A stretch of DNA of 64,000 bases from Neocallimastix lanati (nom. inval.) (GCA_016946835.1 JACVTC010000074.1:122501-186500), one strand, 5' to 3'. Shown: positions 23,778 to 36,817, counted from the stretch's first letter. Translations and numbers: made by a program. The notes: generated by a model not told the origin, from the letters alone.

Positions 23778-24746
23778 TGGTAAAGAATGAATTAATAACC
23801 TTTATTTTATTATTAATAATTCTTTACTAAATTGTACTTTCCTATATTCTTCATAACCTAAACCTCATTGTAAATTTAATTTATTTTGATATAAATTAAT
23901 TTTAACTTGTAAATAATGTAAGTAAATTTTAATTAATTACTTTATTGTTATATTATTAAATATATGTATATATTAAAATACAATTGTAAATATTAAAATT
24001 ATACTTTTAAGATACTAAATTATTAAAATTATTAATTAAATATTATTATAAAAATTATTATAAACTATTAATATTATAAAATTATTAAAATTATTAAATA
24101 TTATTATAAAAATTTATTTATTATAACTATTAAATATTATTATAAAATTATTAAGATTATTAATTATATTTATTATTAAAAATTATTATTAAAAATTATT
24201 ACTTATTATAAAAATTATTATTTAAATATTATCAAATTTATTAATTAAATATTATAAAAATTTTATTTTATTTTTGAAAATAATTACAAGTATTATTTAA
24301 AATAATTAAAGATTATTAAATTTATTATATTAATCTTTAAAAACAATTTATTTAACTTAAAAATATCAAAGAAAATAGTAAAAACTATTTTCTATATATT
24401 TATTTTATAATTATTTTTAATTAAATTATATTTGAATATTATATTATTATATTTATAAAAATTAAAACAAAAATGAATTATTGATATAAAATTAATTCAA
24501 TAATTCTATAAAATTACTTAAATTATAAACAACTAATTATACTTTAAATTCATAAAAAAATATAAATATTGTAAATATTTCTTAAAAATTAAATATGTGT
24601 ACTTCAAAAAATAATATAAAATTTTATATTAATAAATAATAAATACTTTTTAATAAAAAAATTTTTTCTTTGTTAAAATCAAAGCAGGGTAATACCCGTC
24701 CCCCCTGCTTGATTTTAAATCAATAAGAATCACCCCGAGTCTACCA
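23778..24746 (+). repeat. Solo LTR, family G, copy 1
   Basis: 969 bp, TGGTAAAGAATGAATT to CCCCGAGTCTACCA, perfect 4-bp duplication CGTT (23774-23777, 24747-24750). Opens with a foldback (TAAAGAAT with ATTCTTTA). Near its end is a GC-rich hairpin at 24675-24716, AAATCAAAGCAGGG against CCCTGCTTGATTT, conserved in all three copies. Confidence 0.85.
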
Positions 24747-24751
24747 CGTTT

Positions 24752-25225
24752 TGTAAGAAATTACTTATAAAATTAATTATAAATAATTTCTTAACTACAA
24801 ATTAACATTAATTATTATTAATTAACATTAATTTGAGAAAATAAAATTAAATATAATTAAATAAATATATAATAATATTAATAAATAATTATACTTAACT
24901 TAAATATAAGATAGAGTTTATTATAGAAAGTTTATAATAAACAATAACACAAAAGGAATAAAAGACACAAATATTTATAAAATATGTTTTATTAAAAAGG
25001 GTTTTGTTTATTAATTAATTATTTTATTTGAATTATTATTTATTATAAAAATTCTAAAATAATAACTCTTGATTTCTCGAAGAGAACTCAAGAGAATCAA
25101 ATATATATAAATTAATAAATAAATATTATTGGTTTAAATAAATACAATAATTTAATGTATTAAATTAATGTATTAAATAAGAAAGATAGATAAATTTTAT
25201 AATAAATTTATCTAAATTTCTTACA
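24752..25225 (-). repeat. Solo LTR, family H, copy 1
   Basis: 474 bp, inverted ends TGTAAGAAAT and TTTCTTACA, perfect 5-bp duplication CGTTT (24747-24751, 25226-25230). Orientation is minus from the reversed TATA-like ATATATAAATT and hairpin CTCTTGATTTCTC/GAGAACTCAAGAG, shared in plan with family A. Two near-identical copies lie at 51925 and 55087. Confidence 0.85.
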
Positions 25226-25231
25226 CGTTTA

Positions 25232-26189
25232 TATAAGAAATAATAATTATTTATTAATAAATAATTACTATTTCTTAGTCTTTATAATTATTGATAATAA
25301 TTATAAATTTATTTAAATTATAATTAATTCATACATTGAAATATTATTATCAAATTTATTAAAAATATAATTATTCATACACTAAAATAATATTAAAAAT
25401 TTATTTAAATAACTATTATATATTCTTTTATTAATATTATTAATTTTATTTAGTTATTCATTTAATTATTAAGTTAATGTAAACATTAGTTTTATTTATT
25501 TTGTACATTGTACATTTAAAAGAACAATTAATAAATTTCTGTATTTTTTAAATATAGTTTTATGTTAATAAGTTTAGATTAGATTTTAAAAATAATATTT
25601 AGAAAAATAGAATAATTTAGATCATTCCGGTTATTATTTATTTTTCCTTTTATTTGATGATCTAAATTAAAATTTAGAAAATCGATATATTAAGGTTTTA
25701 TCCAAATATAAAATAATATATTTGGTTTTACTTAATATATACGATGATTGATATGAATAGAATATCGATCAAAACTTATCTAGTTTTTTCTTCTAATATT
25801 TTTCTAGATAAGATAATTTTTAAGATTAGAAAAACTTTTTATTTAACCTTAATTTAATAAAAAAAATATAAAAAGAGCTCTTGATTTCTCTTTAAGAAAT
25901 CAAGAGTTATTATTATAAAAAAGATAGTTATAATAATAACAATATTACATTATAAACTTTAATAAATTAATAAAACATTTTATTCAAAAACATATTTTTT
26001 TAAAACCAAATTTAACTTTATACAAATATTTCTTCCTTTGGTTTTTGTGTTGTTATTATAATTAATTTTATAATATACTCTTTTTTAGGTAAAATTTTTA
26101 TTTTTATTGTATTTCTCAACTTAATGAATTAGTCATTAAATTGAAGTTAATAATCATATTTAGTAATAGAACTTAGTATGATTATTACA
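25232..26189 (+). repeat. Solo LTR, family A, in the tRNA-Val stack
   Basis: About 958 bp; first bases mutated to TATAAGAAATAATAATT, end GATTATTACA. Flanks GTTTA and GTTAA. Carries the hairpin chain (ATATATTAAG/CTTAATATAT, CCAAATAT/ATATTTGG, CTTATCTAG/CTAGATAAG), TATA box and start hairpin. Confidence 0.75.
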
Positions 26190-26191
26190 GT

Positions 26192-26933
26192 TAATACAGA
26201 TTGGAATTCTTAAGTATAAAATTATTAGAAAGCTTGAATAATATCTAACCTATTCAACAACAAATTAATAAATTAAAATATGAAATTAAAATCATAATAA
26301 AAAAAATTTATTTTAATTAAATTCTAAAACTCGAAATTATACTTTAATTCTATTTTAATTTTTAAAATAATGAAATACTAATGTTAATTAATTTCTCTTT
26401 TTAATTAAAAGTAAATAGTTTGTAAACAATTTTCTCTTTTATTATTATTTTGAATTCTTTGTTTATAATAATTCTTGTATTAATTGTTTATTTGTTTATT
26501 TTATTGTTTATTTTTATAAATATAATTATTCTTAATTGTTTTATTATTAAAAATTGTAAATACTTTAAATTATTGTAAAAATATAAATACTTGTAAATAT
26601 TTTATAAAATTAATTTCTCGTTGTTATTAGAAATGTAATAAAAAAATAATAACTAAATATTATATTAATAAATAATAATAAAAATTAATAAATAATAATA
26701 AAAATTAATAAAAATTAATAAATAATAATAAAAATTAATACTAAACACAAAGAAATGTATAATTTTGAAAAATTAATAACAATTCAGTGTTAAGCTAGAA
26801 TAATAATAACTTAATTATTAATAATAATAAAACAAATTCATTTATATTAAATTTTATATTAAATCAAACTTGATACATCTATTATCACTTTTGAAGTAAT
26901 AACTTCAAATTAAGATAATAGAATCGTTTGTCG
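26192..26933 (+). repeat. Solo LTR, family F, copy 1 (oldest of the stack)
   Basis: 742 bp, TAATACAGATTGGAATTC (TGATACAG in the better copy at 59181) to GAATCGTTTGTCG. The right flank is TCGT (26934-26937); its left flank, after removing five later insertions, is the TCGT beside the tRNA at 22006-22009. Confidence 0.7.
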
Positions 26934-26938
26934 TCGTT

Positions 26939-28412
26939 TGTTTAAAGAATAATAATTAATTTTTATTAAAATAAAAAATAATTATTAATGTCACGAATAC
27001 TAGTGGATTTGAAGTTAAAATTCACTATTAGATCAATTGAAATTTAATTTAGTTATTGACAAAAAATTATTTTAATTATAAAAATAAATATTAGTAACAT
27101 TAAAGAATTAGAAACCAAAGGGTTTGGACTTATTTATTAAAGATAATTTAATTTAATTTAACCCTTAAGAATTTGATAAAAATAGCATGAAGAAAAACAA
27201 CGTTAACTCAACAAATAATGGAGATATTATATTGTGATTTCCCGCTAAAATTATATCCATTGGAAAGCTACGGTCGAGAACTACAACATATGTTAAAATC
27301 AACCTTATTGGACAACTAGATAACGAGATATTGGACTTTAAAGATATTTAAATATAAAAATATAATTTGATTATTTAATTAAGACCCTAAATTATTAATT
27401 AAGAAATTTATACTAGATAAATCTCTTACCTTGGAAATTATATTATTAATTTTTATTATTAATTAAAAATACAGAATTAGTTATTAGTAATAGTTTTATA
27501 ATATTTTAAATAAGTTTTATAAGTTTTATATATTTTATTATTATATATTTTTATTCAATTATTTAATGTTATATTAAATATTTATTTAATTTAGTATTAG
27601 AAAATTATTTAGATAAATAGTTTTTATACATTTAAATAATAATAATAATTTATTTAATCATTCATTTAGATAATAAATATTTTAGTTTAGTAATTTAGTT
27701 TAATTAAACTATGTAACTAAAACATTACTCTATATTGTATAATGTATTCTGTATTTTATAATGTATCTTATATTTTGTTTAATACATAATTTAATATTAT
27801 TTATATATTGTTTTCCTTATATGTAAATTCATATTTATATGATCGAAATATCTTTTATTCTTATTCTTTTATTTCGATCATTATATTAGATTAAGTAATC
27901 GGTTAATTAAGGTTTTTCCAATTACTTCTTAAAAGTAATCGGTTTTACTTAATTAACGCGATGATCGATATTGATAGAATATCGATCAAAAACTTATCTA
28001 GGTTTTTCTTCTAGTCTTTTCCTAGATAAGAGATTTGTTAAGATTAGAACCCCTTTTGATTTTAACCTTATTTTGACAAAATAGTATAAATAAGACTCTT
28101 GAGTTCTCTTTGAGAAATCAAGAGTTATTATTAAAACAATTATAATATAATAATAATAATAATAATAATAGTTTTAACATTTAAAGTTACTTATAATTAA
28201 TAAAACAAATTATTTTAATAAAACAAATTTTATAATAAAAACTTATCTTTATCAATTTTAATGTTTCGTCTATTATAATTCGTTATAATAAACCCGATAT
28301 TTAGAGAGAACCATAGGTAAGTATGATTCTTTTCTAAACCTTTAATATTAGCAGTTAGTGCTAATATTAATGATTAATAATTTAATTAAAATTTTTTAAT
28401 TAAATTATTACA
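26939..28412 (+). repeat. LTR family A, interrupted by LTR-L
   Basis: Start TGTTTAAAGAATAATAATT (degenerate), L inserted at 26989-27557, then A consensus to AAATTATTACA. Contains the hairpin/pseudoknot block at about 27900-28060, TATA box ATAGTATAAATAAG near 28083 and hairpin CTCTTGAGTTCTC/GAGAAATCAAGAG. Confidence 0.7.
26989..27557 (+). repeat. Solo LTR, family L, copy within LTR-A
   Basis: 569 bp, TGTCACGAATACTAGTGG to TTTTTATTCA, flanks ATTAA and ATTAT. It entered LTR-A 50 bp from its start; the L copy at 13768 entered another A copy 49 bp from its start. Confidence 0.7.
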
Positions 28413-29003
28413 GTTATTGTAAAGAATTAAATTTAAACTTAATTAAATTTAATCCTTTTCTACAATTGTTAAGATAATAACTGAATTTCAGTTCAATTTC
28501 AATTTCGATAATTCAGTTATTTGAATTTCAATATTAATAAATAATAATATATAATAAATATTATTAAATTAACTTTATTAAAATATTTAGGAATTAGTCT
28601 AGGCTAACTAATTACTAAATATTATTAACATATTGAAATTAATATATATTAAATAATGTAAATACGTGATTGTCATATTAAATTAATTTTTATATTAATT
28701 TATTATATTATATTTTAATTATAAAATATAATATTTAGCTATATTAGATTCTTATATTTTATTTATATTAAATATTTATATTACTATCTTACTTTATATT
28801 ATCAATATCAAACTTATATTAATACTATTACATATTCATATTAATAATTAATATTTTAATAATTAGTTATTTTATATAAATACATGTTTAAATCTTTTGA
28901 TTAATCCTTGGTAGGATTATAGTCAATATTTTGTGATAATTTGGTCTTAACGATTAGGTCAAGATGCCAAATTATAGTAATTAATTAATAATTTAGTTTT
29001 AGT

Positions 29004-29145
29004 CTTATTTAAAAGATATTGTTATTAGTAAATTTTATAATTAAGTTTTTATTTAAAATAAAATATTATTAATATTAAATAAATATTATATTTTAAATAA
29101 AAACTTAATTATAAAATTTACTAATAACAATATCTTTTAAATAAG
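29004..29145. repeat. 57-bp perfect inverted repeat
   Basis: Arms 29004-29060 and 29089-29145 are exact reverse complements separated by 28 bp; a few more paired bases extend outward with mismatches. Such a palindrome can arise by strand switching during reverse transcription or repair. Confidence 0.9.
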
Positions 29146-29599
29146 AGTAAAATTATTATAAGAGACTTAGTTAGGCAAATATTTCATATAACTTTTATTA
29201 AAATATTTTTTATTAAAAATAATTTTTATTAAGATTTTTGTTATTTTTAAAATAATTAAAAATTTATTTTGTTTATTATTATAATTATATTCTTATAATA
29301 ATAAAGAAAATCAAGAATTATTTATAGTAAAGTTCCAAATCTTAATGAATAACTTTTTAGGAAAAGATTTGGGAGAAAAACCCAAAAAGTCTAATTATCA
29401 ATTATTAATAAAATTAATCATATGTTAATTGAATAAAAACCGATATTTTCCAATCGGAAAACTTCAATTAACGTTTGTTTTATTTAAACAATGTCAATTA
29501 TACATGACATTGTTTTATTTTAATTAATTTTTTATATATTAATTATTCTTTTTTCATTTGATTTGTTACATTATGATTTTTAATATAATTTTATAATTA

Positions 29600-29990
29600 T
29601 TTTTAAATTATAATTCTATAATTCATATTAGATTTGTTTAAAATTATATTAATGTAACAATTATTTAAATTAAAACTTAACATTTAATTATCAAATGAAT
29701 TTTAACAAATATAAAAAATATTAATGTTTAATTATTTTAATATTATTAATTAATACAATGATAACGAATAATAATTTTACAATATTAATTTTAAATTATT
29801 AATTATAATTCTATAATTCATATTAGATTTGTTTAAAATTATATTAATGTAACAATTATTTAAATTAAAACTTAACATTTAATTATCATATGAATTTTAA
29901 CAAATATAAAAAATATTAATGTTTAATTATTTTAATATTATTAATTAATACAATGATAACGAATAATAATTTTACAATATTAATTTTAAA
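29600..29990 (+). repeat. 195-bp tandem duplication
   Basis: Two nearly identical units, offset 195 bp (for example TAATTCTATAATTCATATTA at 29611 and 29806). The units appear to differ by about one base (ATTATCAAATG against ATTATCATATG), so the duplication is recent. Confidence 0.85.
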
Positions 29991-30135
29991 TTATTAATAA
30001 TAATTTTATATTAAAAATATTTTATATTTTATAATAAAGTTAATAAATTTTATCAAATAATTATTATTTTATTTAATAAAGATTAATAATTATTTTTTAT
30101 TTTAATAAAAATTAATTATTATTCTTTACAGTTAT

Positions 30136-31108
30136 TGTAAGAACTACTTTATGAAGTTATTCATAAATTAGTTCTGTTCTACAATTTATTAATGAAGAAC
30201 ACTAATAGATTGAGAGGTGTAATGTAAGATATACTTACCTTGGTCGAGTTTATTATAAGGGTTAACAACTAATAATACCGATTAAAATATTTGAACACGG
30301 TATTTGTTTATTATTTAAGATAATTATGTTTTAAGATACTTTATTAATTAATAATGTTATTTTTTAAAAATTAAAATTTAAAATAATACGAATAATTTTT
30401 TTATTTTATTTGGTTATTATTATTGTTCGTTCTTATAATAATAACTCATGATTTCTCAAAGAAAATTCAAGAGTCTTATTTATACTTTTTTGAAAAATAA
30501 GGTTAAATTAAAAAAAATGCTTTCTAATCTTAACAAATCTCTTATCTAGGAAAAGATTAGACGGAAAAACCTAGATAAGATTTTTGATCGATATTCTATC
30601 CATATCGATCATCGTATCAATTAGGTAAAACCAATTACTTTTAGAAGTGATTGGAAAAAACCCTAATTAACCGATTCGCTAATCTAATCTAATTGATCGA
30701 AAATAAAAGAATAAAATAATATAAGATATTTCGATCATAAAATCATAAATTTACAAATAAGGAAAATAAATAATAATGATATTAATAAACAAAATACAGA
30801 ATACATTATTAAATACATATTAGAATACATAATATATTTGTTTACAATTTAATTAAATAAATAAATTAAACCTAATAAATTTAATAATTAAATATATAAT
30901 TAAATAAACTATAATTATTTATAAATGTATAAATAATAATTAATTAAATAAATTTTGTTGTTTAAATTAATGGATATTTAATATTGAGTTTAATAAATTA
31001 TAAATAATATTTAAATGAATAAATATTATTTAATTAAATAAAGTTATAATTAAAACTTAACTAAGAAAATATAATTATTTTATTTAAAAATAATTATAAA
31101 TTCTTACA
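30136..31108 (-). repeat. Solo LTR, family A, minus strand
   Basis: 973 bp, TGTAAGAACTACTTTATG to TTCTTACA, flanks GTTAT and GTGAT. Reversed hairpin/pseudoknot block at about 30530-30660: CTTATCTAGG/CCTAGATAAG, TCTAATCTT/AAGATTAGA. Confidence 0.75.
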
Positions 31109-31119
31109 GTGATAAATAA

Positions 31120-32532
31120 TGATAAAGGATGAAATTTATAATTTAAAATTAATTAATAAACTAAAATTAACATTTTATAATAATAATTTAATTATAAAAT
31201 CATAAGTAATTATTATAAAAAGTTAGTATTTTCAAATAAAATTTTAAGATTAATAAAAGAACAATATAAATTTAAATAATTAATATAGAAATTAAATTTA
31301 AATAATTTTATTATGTAAAATATATTTTATTATATAAATATTTGTTATTATTTGATATAATTAGTAAATAGTTATTTTATTTTAAAGACTTAAAACTAAT
31401 TCTTTTTAAAAATAGAAAATAAGACTTTAAATAGAATTAAAATAGTGATACTTTTTATTTTTAGTATTTCTAAAAGATATAAATAGTAATTAAATTAGAT
31501 AGTTAATTATATAGTTTAATCTTAACGAAAATTATAAAATCATGTAATAATTCTTATTTAAAAGAACAACATTTTTGTTAACATTTTTATTTATCAAAAC
31601 TTGTTCAATAAATACTTATTTTATTTTATCTTTATTTAAATTTAAAAGTATTTATTTAATATTATAAATTTAAAACTTAATAAAAATTAATATTTAAAAA
31701 TTAAATAAAATTTATGTGTTAAAATAAGTTTAGTGTTTCTAATAAATCAATTTTAAAAAGTTTCATAATAAAACATATTTTAATTATTTTAAAATTTATC
31801 TCTTTGATAAAGAGTTATTAATAAATAAAAATAAGTTAATAATTTCTTATCAATAACCAAATTATAAATTAAGAAAAATCAATAAAATGAAATAATAACC
31901 CTATTCATTAGTTATTGATTATTATAAAATAATATTATAATAAAAATAAATTTAAAGATTTAAAATTATTAAATAAATATTATTTTAATTTATAGAACAA
32001 TGTATTTTATATTAAATTATTCATTTATTTTACTTTAACGATTTTAAATTAAATCTCAGTTTAAATTGATATTAATATTAATTAAAAAGAAACTTATTAA
32101 TAATAACAAAATTGTTTATTTTATCTTAAAAGTGTTTACTTAAAATAATTATTAAAATAATTATATAGTTTTATTTTAAATAATTTAAACTTAAATAAAA
32201 AATATAAAAACTTGTAAATATTTCTTTAAAAATAGAAAAATCAGAATTCAAGAATTAAAAATTTAAAATTTAAGTTTTAATAAATTATTTTCTTATAATT
32301 TCATTTATTTTAAATACTTTTTATTAAGAATATAAATATTCTAAATAATAAAAAGTTCAATTTTATATTAATAAATAAAGTTTTATCATAAAAAAAATAA
32401 ATATTCTTTTCTTACCTTAAACTTTAGTGTTTTAATTAACATTTTTGTGTTAATAACTACTTTTTTTAATTGACACATTATTATCACTTATAGAAGTAAA
32501 TTCTAAATTAAGATAATAATCAACCTTTGTCA
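31120..32532 (+). repeat. LTR family E, copy 2
   Basis: About 1.4 kb, TGATAAAGGATGAAATTT to CAACCTTTGTCA. The copy at 58439 matches its first 740 bp closely. The last part resembles the end of family F. Boundaries by comparison only; no clear duplication. Confidence 0.6.
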
Positions 32533-32537
32533 TTTAT

Positions 32538-33200
32538 TGTTACGGAACTAGCTAAAATACAAAAATTAAATAAACTAATAATTTATATTATACTATTGGA
32601 AATTATAATTAAGTTTAATAACTTTATGTATTAAATATTTTAAACTATTTTGGAAGTTATAATTAAGTTTAATAACTTTATGTATTAAATATTTTAAACT
32701 ATTTTTATATTTCCATAATTTTATTTTAAATTTAAAATAATTATATAAAATTATCAATTTAAATTGATTAATGACTAATTATTAAATAATTATTATTTTA
32801 TATTAATTAAATTGTTTAATTATTATATTTAATTATTATTAATATTAAATTGTTTTAAGAATTATATTATCAAAAATATTACCAATAATTTTATTGTTAA
32901 ATTTATTAATTTTATCATTATTAATATTTTGTCATTAAAGATAATGTTAATTATATTAGTATTAATATTTTTATTATTAAAATATCTTTTAAAATATATT
33001 ATTAAAATCACATGTAATAATTATTCTAATAAGAATTAAAATAATTTAAATTATTGTAAAATTCATGTTGTAAAAAAAAGTATAAAAGAAAAAAAAAATA
33101 CTTAATAAAAAATTAAGAGTTAATAAAGATAAAAAATTTAATTATTAAGAATATATTATTTTCGAGAATAAAAATTAAAATTATAAAAATTCCTGCACCA
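32538..33200 (+). repeat. LTR family K-like, copy 3
   Basis: TGTTACGGAACTAGC to TCCTGCACCA, 663 bp. Includes a 54-bp tandem duplication (about 32599-32706). End words match family K loosely. Confidence 0.5.
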
Positions 33201-33201
33201 T

Positions 33202-33776
33202 TGTAAAAGGCAAGTTTATTATTAACTAAAATAACGAATAATAATTAATTTTAAAGGCTAAAATAATTTAGCACCTCTTTATTCGAGTTGTTAATAATAA
33301 ACACCAGAATTAATTATAATTATAATTATTTATCTTTATTACTCTAGAATATAGCACAGCAACTTATAACTCTATTTGTTATTAGTTACTGGACTTACAC
33401 AGGATAAATTTATATTTATTTAATAATTATATTTTTATTTATCAATATTAATATTTATTTTAACTATTTATGTTAATAGTAACGCTAGTGCGTTACAGTT
33501 ACAAGTTCAGTTATTTTTATACATGTTAATAATTTTATGATTGGTAAATAATTTAATTTAACTTAGTTTACTAATCAACTAAATAAAAATAAATTTAACT
33601 AAATATTTAACTATATAATTAACTATAAAAATAAGCTATAAAGTAATAAAATTTAATGTACGAAATTTAAGAAAAGATTTTATTTGATAAGCCGAAATTG
33701 CTAATTGTTTAAAGATACGTTACGTAACCAAAGAACTATCATTGAACAGGCTTGAAGTTACCATGTATCTGTTAAA
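33202..33776 (+). repeat. Solo LTR, family I, copy
   Basis: TGTAAAAGGCAAGTTTAT to CTGTTAAA (mutated TGTTACA). All I blocks present, including GTAACGCTAGTGCGTTAC. Inserted at the right edge of the K-like element. Confidence 0.7.
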
Positions 33777-33784
33777 TTGATACT

Positions 33785-34311
33785 TGATAAAGAATAGAAT
33801 AATAATGATATTTTTAATTAAATTCTTGATAATTTATTATATAAAAATATATTATTATATTCTTTACTATTAATATTTTTTTTATATTCTATATTAATAA
33901 TTTTTTTTATATTAATTATATTTTACAATTTTAAATATTAAATTTATGTAATTAATTAATTTATATGATTGGATTTACTAATGTAATTAAATACTATAAA
34001 AATATGTATAATCCATATTTTTTTTATGAGGGGGTCTTTCTGACGAAAGAATTAGGAGATATAGTAGTGAAAATGAAATAGGAATAATAATTGAAAGGTT
34101 TCCCATATTGTTATTAAAATAAATTTTAATATTAATAAAGTTATTTTTAACAATAAAATAGTTATATAATTTATAAATAATAAATATTTTAAATAATAGT
34201 TCTTCAAATAAAATTTATAATGTGTAGTAATAATTTCTTTTAGTGTAATTTAGTTAGTTAATTTATTTATTATTAAGGTTCACACTCCTTTTACAATATG
34301 AACCTCAACAT
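33785..34311 (+). repeat. LTR-like element (family O)
   Basis: TGATAAAGAATAGAAT with a foldback closed by ATTCTTTACTA, ending TATGAACCTCAACA. Holds GAGGGGGTCTTTCTGACG, rare GC in this region. Single copy; no duplication seen. Confidence 0.4.
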
Positions 34312-34317
34312 ATTGTT

Positions 34318-35308
34318 GTTATAATTTAATTATAAAATTAAATATAATTAAATTATTAGATGCAACTTAATAATAACTTTATAAAAATTATTATTAAATT
34401 GAGAAAAATAAAATAGGAAATTTATACTTATCTAAATATTGAAGAGTTTATTATAACTAATTATAATAAACTAAATACCAAAGGTTACACGGATTTGTTA
34501 CGAGGAAAAATTTTTATTTATTTTATTTTTATTTTAAAATTTATTTTATTATTAAACTATCTTTATTAAATAATATAAATATTTAATCTTGTTATTATTA
34601 TATAATAATTGTTATATTATAATCGTTATAATAATAACTCTTGATTTCTCAAAGAGAATTCAGGAGCATTATTTATATTTTTTTGAAAAATATGGTTAAA
34701 TTAAAAAAGTGTTTTCTAATCTTAACAAAACTCTTATCTAGGAAAAGATTAGAGAGAAAAACCTTGATAAGATTTTTGATCGATATTCCATCCATATCAA
34801 TCATCGTATCAATTAGGTAAAACCAATTAGAAGTGATTGGGAAAAACCTTAATTAACCGATTTGCTAATCTAATCTAATTGATCGAAAATAAAAGAATAA
34901 AATAATAAAAGATGTTTCGATCATAAAATCATAAATTTACAAATAAGGAAAATAACATATTAATAATATTAATAAACAAAATACAGAATACATTATTAAA
35001 TACATAATAAAATACATAATAGGATAGATAATGTCTTTGTATACAATTTAATTAAATAAATAAGCTAAGACTAATAAATTTAATGATTAAATGTATAATC
35101 AAATACAATATAATTATTTATAAATGTATATATAATAATTAATTAAATAAATTTTATTATATTAAATTAATGAATGTCTAAAATTGAATTAAATAAATTA
35201 TTAATAATATTTAAATGAATAAATATAATATAATTAAATAAAGTTATAATTATAACTTAACTAAGAAAATATAATTATTTTATTTAAAAATAATTATAGA
35301 TTCTTACA
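34318..35308 (-). repeat. Solo LTR, family A, minus strand
   Basis: 991 bp, TGTTATAATTTAATTAT to GATTCTTACA, perfect 5-bp duplication ATTGT (34313-34317, 35309-35313) that includes the first TGT of the next LTR-I. It was thus inserted on that element's edge. Reversed hairpin block at about 34620-34870. Confidence 0.8.
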
Positions 35309-35310
35309 AT

Positions 35311-35861
35311 TGTTTAAAAGGTCGGTTTATTATTAACTAAAATAACGAATAACAATTAATTTAAAGTCTAAGATAATTTAACATCTCTATTCGAGTTGTT
35401 AAAATAAACATTAAAAATAATTATAATTATCCTTTTAAACACTTAAGAATATAGCGCAGCACTTTATAATTCTATCCGTTATTAGTTACTGGGCTTACAC
35501 TAAGATATTTTATTTATTTTAATAATTAATTTATATTTATTAATATTAATGTTTATTTATAACAATTTACGTTAATAGTAACGCTAGTGCGTTACAGTTA
35601 CAAGTACAGTTATTTTTATACATGCAATTAACTTAATGATTGGTAAAATAATTTAATTTAACATAATTTACTAATCAATTAATTAAACTATTTATAACTA
35701 AATAACTATTAATATAATAACTATAAAATAATAAAATTTAATGTACGAAATTAAAGTAAAGATTTTATTTGATTAGCTGTAATTACTAATTTTTTATAGA
35801 TACATTACGTAACCAGAGAACTATCATTGGATAGGCTTAATGTTATCATGTATCTGTTACA
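35311..35861 (+). repeat. Solo LTR, family I, copy
   Basis: TGTTTAAAAGGTCGGTTT to CTGTTACA, about 551 bp, all I blocks present. Confidence 0.7.
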
Positions 35862-35868
35862 TATTGTG

Positions 35869-36817
35869 TGTAAGAAATTATAATTATTTCCTTTAAAATA
35901 ATTATTATTTCTTAGTTCATAATAAATTATCTAATTATTATATATTACATTCATTAAATAAATATTAGATAATTTATTTAAATTATTTTATATATATTCA
36001 TTAAATATAATTATAAAAATTTATTTAATATTAATTATTACATCTATTGATTATATAAGTAATTTATTTATTTATTCATTTAATTTTAATATATATATTG
36101 TCATTTTATTAATATTAATTTAAAATTAATCCTGTTTTAGTAATTTTTGTAAATGATTGACTTTATTTTTATGAATTCGTTATTTTATTTAATTAGTAAC
36201 CAATAATATTTAAATAATTCATTTTTAATCATTTTTATTATATTTTCTTTTATTTTATCAATTTCTAGTGTACTTAATATTAGACAATCGGTATTTTAAG
36301 GTTTTTCCCGATTTTAGCAATCGGTTTTACTTAAAATATTCGATGACCGATATGTATAGATTATCAGTTGAATTCTTGTTTAGGTTTTTCTTCTAATCTT
36401 TTCCTAAACAATTGATTTGTTAAGATTAGAAGCAAATTTATTAAAATTTAATGTATAAATAGAAACTCTTAAGTTCTCTTTGAGAAATCAAGAGTTATTA
36501 TTATAACAAACTGTAGTAATAATAATTCAAAATTATAAAATAAAACACTTTATAACTTTTTCTTTACTAAATTATATTTTATCTTTTAAAATTATAAAAT
36601 AAAGTATTTTTAATTATTAATAAAACGTATTATAAATTTATAACAAAACAGTTTTAATTGAATGAACTTTACGTGTACTGCCTTACTACTTTGTTGTAAT
36701 AAACTCTTTTAGATAAGAATATTTAAATTTTCAATTTAATAATATTATTTAATTATTAAATTGTAGTTAGTAATTCTATCATTTAAATTTATTAATTTAT
36801 TTAATATAATTATTACA
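35869..36817 (+). repeat. Solo LTR, family A
   Basis: 949 bp, TGTAAGAAATTATAATTATT to AATTATTACA, flanks TTGTG and TTGGG. Hairpin block with stem TTGTTTAGG/CCTAAACAA, pseudoknot pair TTCTAATCTT/AAGATTAGAA, TATA-like GTATAAATAG, start hairpin CTCTTAAGTTCTC/GAGAAATCAAGAG. Confidence 0.8.

Larger units (their letters stand above)
28418..30130 (-). repeat. Large A-like LTR element (family M) with foldback insert
   Basis: 1713 bp with perfect 10-bp inverted ends TGTAAAGAAT/ATTCTTTACA and a perfect 5-bp duplication GTTAT (28413-28417, 30131-30135). The right half resembles LTR-A on the minus strand (CCAAATCTT with AAGATTTGG, CTTTTTAGG with CCCAAAAAG). The left half holds an extra module, including a 57-bp palindrome arm pair. 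A second, rearranged copy of that module is at 38650-39083 with a piece at 40797-40842. Confidence 0.65.

Noticed and set aside
23648-23830. 60-codon frame at the LTR-C/LTR-G junction
   Set aside because: Spans two separate insertions and their target duplication, so it cannot be an ancestral gene.
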